Assembly: GCA_945902215.1 (NCBI GenBank)
Contig: CAMDML010000013.1
Coordinates: forward strand, 1 to 53,132
Direction: 5' to 3'
From: Klebsiella pneumoniae
GTDB taxonomy: Bacteria; Pseudomonadota; Gammaproteobacteria; Pseudomonadales; Pseudohongiellaceae
DNA: 53,132 bases
Shown: positions 18,802 through 26,110 of the stretch, piece after piece
Numbering within the stretch: position 1 is the first letter of the stretch
Layout of the letters: each line of letters begins with the position of its first letter
The notes under the pieces: model-generated
Told to the model about the DNA's origin: nothing
Database searches by the model: none
What the model saw: the letters and a program-made list of their open reading frames with translations, nothing else
Program-made: the position numbers and the translations under genes

Positions 18802-20946
18802 ATGAGTGTGAATCGACGCGATTTTCTGTCCATTGCAGCGAATGCCAGTGCCGGAATAGCACTAGCCTCGTTTCCACCTTCAATCCAGAAGGCGTTGGCG
18901 GCAGCAGCAGCCGTCGACACTGGAACGATCAAGGATCTGAAACACATCGTGATCCTGATGCAGGAAAACCGGGGGTTCGATCATTATTTTGGCACCTTGC
19001 GCGGCGTGCGTGGTTTCGGCGACCGTTTCCCGGTACCGCAGCAAAGCGGCAAGCCCGTTTGGTATCAGTCCAACGGTGAGCGCGAACTCGCGCCGTTCCA
19101 TCTTGATCCCGAGGCCTTCAACGCACTGCTTGCGCCGAGCACGCCGCACAGTTTTTCCGATTCGCAGGCGGCCTGGAACCAGGGCCGTTTCGGTTACTGG
19201 CCGAAGTACAAGAATGATAATTCGATGGGCTACTACCGGCGTGCGGATATTCCCTTTCAGTTCGCACTCGCCGAAGCATTCACGCTCTGCGATGCCTATC
19301 ACTGCTCTATTACGACCGGTACCGATCCCAATCGCATCACCTTCTGGAGCGGTTCCAATTTCAATCCCGAACTTGCGGCGCGTGGCATCAATTGCACCGA
19401 TCTGGATTCTGAGCCGAACAATCTGCGTTGCTGGATCGGGAATCCGGAAATCGACAAGTGGCCGGATCCCGGCTACAGCTATCAAAGCTCAGCATTTACA
19501 TGGCCGACTCTGCCCGACTTGCTCGAAGCTGCCGGTATCAGTTGGCGTATCTACCAGGACCCGAATGACAACTGGACAGGCGCGATGAACGGCTGTCTCG
19601 CTTTCGCGAGCTTCCGCGACGCGCAACCGGGCTCGGCGGTCTACGAACAAGGTATGTCGCATTGGTCACTCGATGACTTTGCCGCGCACGTTAGGGACGG
19701 CACTTTGCCGCAGGTTTGCTGGGTGTTGCCGCCGCGCGAGTTTTCCGAGCACCCGGGAGCGCCATCCAGTCCACAGAAAGGCGGCTTTTTCACCGAGCAA
19801 GTGTTGAACGCTCTCACCGCCAATCCGGAAGTGTGGAGCCGGGCCGCGCTGTTCATTACTTTTGACGAAAACGATGGCCTTTTCGATCATGTGCCGCCGC
19901 CGGCACCACCCTCGTACAACAGCGATGGCACTCTGGCGGGCAAGGCTACATTGAATCTGGATGGTGAGTATTTTTCCGATCCCGAACGCAAATACCTTCA
20001 CCCCGAAGATACGATCTCCGGCAACCTGCGGCCCTTCGGACTCAGCGCGCGCGTCCCGATGTACGTTGTCTCCCCCTGGAGCAAGGGCGGCTGGGTTACC
20101 TCGCAGGTATTCGATCACACTTCAATTGCACTGTTTTTGGAAAAGCGCTTCGACTTCACAGTGCCCAATGTCAGCCCTTGGCATCGGGCCGTCTGCGGCG
20201 ATCTGAGCTCCGCTTTCGATTTCACCGCCTCCGGTGATACGACCATCGCTGAATTACCTGATACTTCTGCTTATGACGAGCTTGAGCAACAACAGAGCGG
20301 CATGCCTTCATACAGAGTGCCGGAGTTACCCCAACCCTTGTTTCAAGAGGGGGGCACCCGGCCCTCACGTGCGCTGCCCTATGAACTGCACGTTGATGCG
20401 GAAATCAGCACCGGCGGCATCAGACTCACCTTCAGCAATACCGGCTCACAGGGCGTTGTGTATCACGTCTACGACAAGCTGAATCTGGACCATATTCCGC
20501 GCCGCTATACGGTCGAAGCCGGCAAGATGCTGGCCGATATCTGGAATACCGCGCCTGCTCAGGATCGCCATGAGCTCTGGGTCTATGGACCCAACGGGTT
20601 CGTGCGTGTGTTCCGCGATGATCAGAACAGAACGAACAAGGCAAATCCGGAATGCACGGTGATCTACGATGCAGTTAACGGCGATCTGAAAGTGAAGTTC
20701 AGCAATGCCGGCACGGATCCGTGCACTCTGCAGGTACGTGACGAGGTCTACGCAAATGGCGGGCCGTGGCAGGTGCTGCTGGCGCCTGATCAGGAAGTGG
20801 AGCAAACGTTCACATTGGGCAACAGTGGCAACTGGTACGATTTCACCGTTGCTGATACCGCGTCCGCAAACTATTTGCGTCGCTTCGCGGGGCGTGTCGA
20901 AACCGGACGCCACGGTGTCAGTGATCCGGCCATGATGCCAGTCTGA
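18802..20946 (+). CDS. Phosphocholine-specific phospholipase C, Tat-exported
   Basis: 714 residues, usual for the PlcH/PlcN family. A Tat signal is at the N-terminus (NRRDFL, arginines 5 and 6, then a hydrophobic stretch to about residue 36). The alkaline-phosphatase-like catalytic domain (about 45-490) carries QENRGFDHYFG (54-64), SITTGTDPNR and FITFDENDGLFDH. Two C-terminal DUF756 repeats lie at about 520-610 and 620-705. It splits phospholipids such as phosphatidylcholine outside the cytoplasm. No PlcR-type chaperone gene follows. It sits among other secreted phosphoesterases and TonB receptors. Confidence 0.92.
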   Translation: MSVNRRDFLSIAANASAGIALASFPPSIQKALAAAAAVDTGTIKDLKHIVILMQENRGFDHYFGTLRGVRGFGDRFPVPQQSGKPVWYQSNGERELAPFHLDPEAFNALLAPSTPHSFSDSQAAWNQGRFGYWPKYKNDNSMGYYRRADIPFQFALAEAFTLCDAYHCSITTGTDPNRITFWSGSNFNPELAARGINCTDLDSEPNNLRCWIGNPEIDKWPDPGYSYQSSAFTWPTLPDLLEAAGISWRIYQDPNDNWTGAMNGCLAFASFRDAQPGSAVYEQGMSHWSLDDFAAHVRDGTLPQVCWVLPPREFSEHPGAPSSPQKGGFFTEQVLNALTANPEVWSRAALFITFDENDGLFDHVPPPAPPSYNSDGTLAGKATLNLDGEYFSDPERKYLHPEDTISGNLRPFGLSARVPMYVVSPWSKGGWVTSQVFDHTSIALFLEKRFDFTVPNVSPWHRAVCGDLSSAFDFTASGDTTIAELPDTSAYDELEQQQSGMPSYRVPELPQPLFQEGGTRPSRALPYELHVDAEISTGGIRLTFSNTGSQGVVYHVYDKLNLDHIPRRYTVEAGKMLADIWNTAPAQDRHELWVYGPNGFVRVFRDDQNRTNKANPECTVIYDAVNGDLKVKFSNAGTDPCTLQVRDEVYANGGPWQVLLAPDQEVEQTFTLGNSGNWYDFTVADTASANYLRRFAGRVETGRHGVSDPAMMPV

Positions 20947-21064
20947 GTCGTAGCGGCGCGCATAGGGTCGCATACCGCACCTGCCGGTTCAGCTTGGGCC
21001 GGTGATTGGACATTCGTCCGACAAGTGTTTTATGCTCCAGCCTTCACTAAGCTGGGGTAGGAAA

Positions 21065-22645
21065 ATGAGAAGACATTGGGCGCTGTTACTTGTTTTCCTC
21101 GCGGGAACCCTCGCTGCAACTTTTGCGGAAACCGCGGAAATGACAGTTGCGCAGGAACTGCCGCGTACCATCAGTGGCAAGCCCGACCTGCAGGGCATCT
21201 GGCAGGCACAAACCCGTGCGGCCTACGATCTTGAAGACCATCTCGCCCGCCACGATATGCCGGCCGGCCGCAGTGTTGTTGAAGGCGGCTCCCTTCCTTA
21301 TCTCCCCGCAGCGCTGGAACAGAAGCGCGCCAACTTCGCGGCACGTGCTGAACTCGATCCGCTCGGCAAATGCTATCTGCCCGGCATGCCGCGCATCATG
21401 GCGCTGGATTTTCCCATCCATATGTTCCAGACAGACACGCATGTCGCGCAGACCTTCGAATGGAGTCAAGTGCACCGGCTGATCTACACCAACGACGAAC
21501 CGCCGCTATATCCCGGCATCGAATCCTGGATGGGTCACGCGCGGGGGCACTGGGAAGGCGATGTACTGGTGGTTGAGGTCAACGACTTCAACGACCGCTC
21601 CTGGCTTGATGCCGCTGGCAACTTCCACAGTAATGCGATGACGCTGACCGAGCGTTACCACATGCTCGATGCTGACACGATTGAATACGCAGTGACGGTA
21701 ACCGATCCGAATGTGTTCGAGCGTCCATGGACAATGCGCTTTTCTTTGCACCGGCAAAAGGACATGGCGCGCGTGCTGGAATACCAGTGCCAGGCAGAAG
21801 TGGAAGAAACCAGTGGCGAGTTTGAGCGTGATCAACGTACTTGGTATCCCGCCGCACCGGCGCCGGACAATCAAGCCTTCGATGCGCAAGCAGGGCTTGA
21901 TCTGCCATTGCCACAAGTTGGCACTGACATCAAACGCCTGCCCGATGGTACGCCGGATATTTCCGGATATTTTCTGGCGGACGCGGGCGGCGCCAACTAC
22001 GGCCTGGAAGCAAATGAGCGCGAATTCCTGACTCCAGGCGCGCGCGGTGTTGTAGTTGATCCAGCTGATGGTTCGCTGCCGTACCAGAGCTGGGCGCGCG
22101 CCGAACGGATCGCACGCGAAGAAGTCCATCGTGGTTATGACGATCCAACGGCGCATTGTTTTGTTGCCGGTGTGCCGCGCTCGCATTACGTGCCGTCGCC
22201 GTTCTTCATTTTGCAACCAGCGGGTTATGTGGTGGTGTTGCACGAACGCATGTCATGGCGGCAGATCCCGCTCGACGGCCGCGCGCATCTGCCGGACTCC
22301 CTGCGTCTGTGGCAGGGCGATTCGATTGGGCGCTGGGAGGGGGATACGCTCGTGGTTGAAACCACCAACATGAACGGCAAGACCTGGCTGAACGAAGTGG
22401 GTGATGTGGTAACCCACGCGCAGACGGTGGTTGAAACCTTCACGCCAGTCAGTGCCGAGCGGGTTATTTACCGCGCGACGATCAGCGATCCTCTGGCTTA
22501 CACGCGGCCGTGGACCATCGAGTTACCGCTGGATCGCAGCACCGACGAACTGCTCGAAGTGGCCTGCCACGAAGACAACAATGATCTGCAACATTTGAAA
22601 GACGTCCGCGACGAATATCGTGCGGGTTTGAATCCGGAGAACTGA
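21065..22645 (+). CDS. Secreted protein of unknown function with internal duplication
   Basis: 526 residues from the ATG after TAGGAAA; a frame from 21002 adds 21 residues ahead of the signal peptide and is less likely. Signal peptide about 1-22 (LLLVFLAGTLAATFA). The protein contains two copies of one unit. GHWEGDVLVVEVNDFN at about 160 matches GRWEGDTLVVETTNMN at about 421, each followed by an EVG/AAG turn, a T-E-x-F/Y segment and a DP-x-x-x-x-RPWT motif. PxxISGKPDLQGIW opens the first half and LPDGTPDISGYF the second. I know no function. A DUF6152 gene follows after 3 bases, a pairing I have often seen. Confidence 0.75.
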   Translation: MRRHWALLLVFLAGTLAATFAETAEMTVAQELPRTISGKPDLQGIWQAQTRAAYDLEDHLARHDMPAGRSVVEGGSLPYLPAALEQKRANFAARAELDPLGKCYLPGMPRIMALDFPIHMFQTDTHVAQTFEWSQVHRLIYTNDEPPLYPGIESWMGHARGHWEGDVLVVEVNDFNDRSWLDAAGNFHSNAMTLTERYHMLDADTIEYAVTVTDPNVFERPWTMRFSLHRQKDMARVLEYQCQAEVEETSGEFERDQRTWYPAAPAPDNQAFDAQAGLDLPLPQVGTDIKRLPDGTPDISGYFLADAGGANYGLEANEREFLTPGARGVVVDPADGSLPYQSWARAERIAREEVHRGYDDPTAHCFVAGVPRSHYVPSPFFILQPAGYVVVLHERMSWRQIPLDGRAHLPDSLRLWQGDSIGRWEGDTLVVETTNMNGKTWLNEVGDVVTHAQTVVETFTPVSAERVIYRATISDPLAYTRPWTIELPLDRSTDELLEVACHEDNNDLQHLKDVRDEYRAGLNPEN

Positions 22646-22648
22646 ACC

Positions 22649-23047
22649 ATGACCAGACTTACACGCGCATTCTTGTTGCTCGCTACGCTCAGCGCAGCAG
22701 GTACCACACTTGCCCATCATTCTTTTACCGCCGAGTATGACAATACCAGGCCGGTAGAATTCAGCGGTACCGTCACGGAAATGAAGTGGTCAAATCCTCA
22801 TGGATGGATATATGTCGATGTTACCGATGAGGCGGGTCAAGTGGTGAATTGGGCTTTGGAAACGGGCGCAGCGAACAATTTGATCCGCCGCGGTTGGCGC
22901 AAGGAAGACCTGCCCGCCGGCACCAAGCTGACGATCTCCGGCTGGCAAGCCCGCAACGGCAGCCCTACTGCCAACATTTCCTCGGTCACTCTCGAGGACG
23001 GTCGCCGTCTTTTCGCTGGTTCAAGCAACCAGCAAACTCCGCAGTAA
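22649..23047 (+). CDS. DUF6152 family small exported protein
   Basis: 132 residues. Signal peptide about 1-22 (LLATLSAAGTTLAHH), followed at once by the family signature HHSFTAEYD, then GTVTEMKWSNPHGWIYVDV and LTISGWQARNG. The predicted fold is a small beta-barrel in the periplasm. The paired histidines after the cleavage site could bind metal (inference only). It starts 3 bases after the duplicated secreted protein and is almost certainly co-translated with it, so they probably act together. Confidence 0.82.
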   Translation: MTRLTRAFLLLATLSAAGTTLAHHSFTAEYDNTRPVEFSGTVTEMKWSNPHGWIYVDVTDEAGQVVNWALETGAANNLIRRGWRKEDLPAGTKLTISGWQARNGSPTANISSVTLEDGRRLFAGSSNQQTPQ

Positions 23048-23206
23048 CAGGTTTCTGAACAGTTTTCGGATCATCCTCAGCCTGACCCCCGCTAGAAGGT
23101 CATGAATTGCAGAATCCTGCTGCCGCATAGTGAACGGCAGCTGCGCTCGTTGCAATGTGGCCCTGTTTCCTTTGTACTGCCACCAACGACATTGGTGGAA
23201 CTCCCC

Positions 23207-23962
23207 ATGAAACTCACCTGTTACCAGATCGACACCCAGCCAGCCGAGATGGTGCCCGGGCAACCTGAACGCGACTGGATGAGCCAGTTCAATGATCGCC
23301 ATCCGTATCGCTGTCTGCCGCTGGTTGTGGCGAACACCTCGGGTTGGGAATTGCTGTCGCCGGTGTCCTTCACCGCCACCTGGAATGGCGGGCCCTTGGG
23401 CAAGGACATGACCCTCGTGCCTACCGGCGCTACCTCGCCGGAGTTGCTGCAACGTTGGGCAACATCGCACTTCGGTGGCGGCGTGCTGACATTTCACACC
23501 GGCTTTTTATTCCGCACTGAGGAAGGTTGGGATATGTGGACTGGTGGCTCCCCCAACCGGATCAAGGACGGCATTCAGCCACTGACAGCCATCGTTGAAA
23601 CCTACTGGCTACCGTTTCCGTTCACCATGAACTGGCATTTCACGCGCCCCGGCACCGTGGCCTTCGAGAAGAGCGAGCCCTATTGCTTCGTAATGCCGGT
23701 GCCACATCAAACAATCGACGTGATCGAGCCCATTGTCAAACCCCTGCAGTCCGATCCTGAATTATTCAAGGAATATTCCGCCTGGGGTGCGAGCCGCAGC
23801 CAATTCATCAAGGATCTGGCTGAAGGCAAACCCGAGACCGTCAAACAGGGCTGGCAGCGCGACTATTTCACCGGCCGCACTCCGCAGGGTCATGTGATGA
23901 CCGACACGCACGTGAACCGCCGCCGCCTGAAGCCACCGCGCCCGGCAAAAGAGGGCGAATAA
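23207..23962 (+). CDS. DUF6065 family protein
   Basis: 251 residues from the ATG at MKLTCYQIDTQPAEM, preceded by GGTGGA; an in-frame ATG at 23102 adds 35 residues without a recognisable purpose. No signal peptide and no membrane segment are evident. The N-terminal YQIDTQPAEMVPGQPERDWM and the motif HPYRCLPLVVANTSGWE match the DUF6065 family as I remember it. Conserved aromatic residues (GFLFRT, NWHFTRPG) suggest a cupin-like or beta-sandwich fold, but function is unknown. It stands 159 bases after the DUF6152 gene, so co-transcription is uncertain. Confidence 0.7.
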   Translation: MKLTCYQIDTQPAEMVPGQPERDWMSQFNDRHPYRCLPLVVANTSGWELLSPVSFTATWNGGPLGKDMTLVPTGATSPELLQRWATSHFGGGVLTFHTGFLFRTEEGWDMWTGGSPNRIKDGIQPLTAIVETYWLPFPFTMNWHFTRPGTVAFEKSEPYCFVMPVPHQTIDVIEPIVKPLQSDPELFKEYSAWGASRSQFIKDLAEGKPETVKQGWQRDYFTGRTPQGHVMTDTHVNRRRLKPPRPAKEGE

Positions 23963-24043
23963 CAGCGCGCCAATACACCCGTGATAGGGTCAAAATGCTT
24001 CATTTTTAAGGGGGCTACCGCCGTAAAATAAACCAGCAAATTC

Positions 24044-24277
24044 TTGTTCGCCCTGGGTGCCGCCCTGCTGTTTCCGCTGGGGGAAAATGCTGACGTTTCG
24101 GTGAATTCAACCAGGATCACGGCTACCGATGTGCTGGCCGCTGGCGAGTTCTACAAGGCTGCTTTCGGCATGCAGGAAGTCAACCGGCTGGATCTGCAGG
24201 GTGGCGCTATCGAACTGTTTCTGAATTTCGGCAGCACGTATCAGGCGGCTCTGGAAAACACCGGTTGCCAGCAATGA
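24044..24277 (+). pseudogene. VOC (glyoxalase) family remnant
   Basis: The frame encodes STRITATDVLAAGEFYKAAF followed by GMQEVNRLDLQGGAIELFLNFG, the first half of a VOC fold as in secreted or cytoplasmic glyoxalase-like proteins. There is no proper start: only a TTG at 24044, with an in-frame stop shortly upstream. After 77 residues the frame stops, whereas VOC proteins need about 120-140. The 3' end runs into an unrelated OmpA-type tail in another frame. I read it as a pseudogene truncated by deletion. Confidence 0.6.
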
Positions 24278-24341
24278 ATCCGATACCGGTCGGCAGCAGA
24301 ACCGCCGTGTGGAAGTCATCATTGCCGATGCTGCGCGCTGA
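24261..24341 (+). pseudogene. OmpA-family C-terminal remnant
   Basis: In the frame one base off the VOC remnant, 26 codons read PVASNESDTGRQQNRRVEV, then IIADAAR and a stop. This is the characteristic end of OmpA-like peptidoglycan-binding domains (VxSNxTxxGRxxNRRVEV). The rest of the domain is missing. It is a decayed fragment joined to the VOC piece. Confidence 0.6.
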
Positions 24342-24439
24342 TTGGAGAGAAAGACTGATGTTGCCGGCTGGCTGATTGAGATTGTGGGGATAGTGGGCGC
24401 GAATACGCTCACGGTGGCTACTGCAGACATGGCGATTGT

Positions 24440-26110
24440 CTAAGGATCAATTTCCCGTGTTATGCGCTCTGCCACTGGCGGCGTAAATGGTGAATGGGCC
24501 GCGAGGTACTCTTCCAGTATTTCCACATCAATGCCGGCGGGGATGGTGTCTTTCCCGGCGGTGAAGACGGTGAAACCATCGCCGCCGGATGCCACGAAAT
24601 CATTGGTGACCACCCGGTAGTCCTGCTGTGGTTGCAACGGTTCGCCGTTGAGCAGGATGGAACCTGCCACCACTGCCGCGCCTTCGCCTCTGGTCTCTCG
24701 CCACCGGTAACTGAAACCGGCTGACACATGCAGGATCCTGCGGGGTTCGTTGCCGAATTGCTGGCGGAGTACGGCTTCGATATCGGCGCCGCTCAGGGTC
24801 AGCACGGTCAACGTATTGCCAAATGGCTGCACCGTGAACAGTTCGGCAAAACTGACCAGGCCAGCAGCTGGAATTTCGCCACGTACGCCGCCGGGATTCA
24901 TGAAGGCCACATCAATCCGTTCGCCGGTATTGCGCTCCGCTGCCGCGCGCATTGCATCTGCGATGACTGCGCCCATCACGCTTTCCCCGGCGGGCGTTTT
25001 TGCTGTGCTCATTGGTGCCGTAACAATCCCAACCTGGCGTGCCAACAGTGGTGCGACCAAGGCTTTGTAGCGGGCAACCAGTGCAGCGAGTGCCGGATCT
25101 TCCGCTACCGTGTCAGCCACCACCAGCGTCTGGGCGCGTGATCTCACGATATCTCCTGTGTACCTGTCTAGCGTCAGGATGATGTCGCTCAACTGGGTGC
25201 CATATTGGCCGGCCGAGGTCAGCAGACGGCGATCCACCTGGCAGTTGTAGGCCCTGTGCGTGTGACCGCTGATGACAACATCGACCGCGGTATCCAGCTG
25301 CGGCACGATGTCGGTGATTGGGCCGGCGCAGGAATCCGTGCCGCTGTCTGCGGTGCCACCTTCATGAATCAACACCACTATCGCTTTGATCCCCTCGTCG
25401 CGCAGCTTCCTCACTTCGCGGTTTATCGTCGCGGCTTCGTCGAGAAAGTGCAGCCCCTTGCCGGCCGCCGGTGCCAACAGCGCCGGGGTTTCGTCCAAGG
25501 TGAGGCCGATGAAGCCTATGCGGATTCCGCCAAATTCGCGAATGGCATGTGCCGGGAATATCGGCAGCCCCGTGCTGTCATCAATTACATTGGCGGCCAG
25601 GTACTGGAAACCGGCGCCTATGAACGGTGCCGACCCCATGCAACCCGTCTGCGGGTGGCAGCCACCCTGTTGCATCCGGCGCAGTTCCGCTACTCCTTCG
25701 TCGAATTCATGATTGCCGACTGCCGCCAAGGTCAAGCCAAGTGTGGTGAGTGCTTCGATGGTGGGCTCATCATGAAAGCGCGACGACAACAGGGGACTGG
25801 CGCCAATCAGATCACCCGCGGCAACCACCAGCGAATACGGGTGACCAACAGCGCGCTGTTTGATCAGAGTGGCAAGCCGCGCAACACCGCCGCTGGCGAC
25901 GGTACGACTTCCGCCAGATGCAGCCGGGTCTGTTACCCGCAAGCCGGATGCCGGCGCTTCCAATGCGCCATGAAAATCGTTGATGGCCAGCAATTGGACT
26001 TCTACCGTCGCCGGGAACTGATCAGGGAGACCACCCGGAGTGACGCTGTTGCAGGCACTGAACAACAACGTCAAGCCAAGAGTGGAATAAAACAACGTCA
26101 TTCTGGGCAT
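24440..26110 (-). CDS. 5'-nucleotidase / UshA-type metallophosphatase lipoprotein
   Basis: 556 residues. The signal ends in a lipobox LFSAC (Cys20), so it is probably lipid-anchored. The calcineurin-like phosphoesterase domain has D45/H47 in AINDFHG, D100 in AAGDLIG, N133/H134 in GNHEFDEG, H249 in IHEGG and H283/H285 in SGHTHR: all expected metal ligands. The 5'-nucleotidase C-terminal domain follows (about 350-530) with SFAELFTVQPFGNTL. It should dephosphorylate nucleotides outside the cytoplasm. The start overlaps the stop of the upstream TonB receptor by one base, so uptake and hydrolysis are probably coupled. Confidence 0.9.
   Translation of the reverse strand: MPRMTLFYSTLGLTLLFSACNSVTPGGLPDQFPATVEVQLLAINDFHGALEAPASGLRVTDPAASGGSRTVASGGVARLATLIKQRAVGHPYSLVVAAGDLIGASPLLSSRFHDEPTIEALTTLGLTLAAVGNHEFDEGVAELRRMQQGGCHPQTGCMGSAPFIGAGFQYLAANVIDDSTGLPIFPAHAIREFGGIRIGFIGLTLDETPALLAPAAGKGLHFLDEAATINREVRKLRDEGIKAIVVLIHEGGTADSGTDSCAGPITDIVPQLDTAVDVVISGHTHRAYNCQVDRRLLTSAGQYGTQLSDIILTLDRYTGDIVRSRAQTLVVADTVAEDPALAALVARYKALVAPLLARQVGIVTAPMSTAKTPAGESVMGAVIADAMRAAAERNTGERIDVAFMNPGGVRGEIPAAGLVSFAELFTVQPFGNTLTVLTLSGADIEAVLRQQFGNEPRRILHVSAGFSYRWRETRGEGAAVVAGSILLNGEPLQPQQDYRVVTNDFVASGGDGFTVFTAGKDTIPAGIDVEILEEYLAAHSPFTPPVAERITREIDP

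Larger units (their letters stand above)
23963..24439 (+). other. Gene-poor stretch with fused gene remnants
   Basis: This 477-base gap between convergent genes holds no intact gene. It contains a piece of a VOC-family gene (24044-24277) and the tail of an OmpA-type gene in another frame (24261-24341). After that, about 100 bases (24342-24442) encode a short hydrophobic stretch ending AIV-stop that I cannot assign. It looks like the scar of one or more deletions. Confidence 0.6.
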
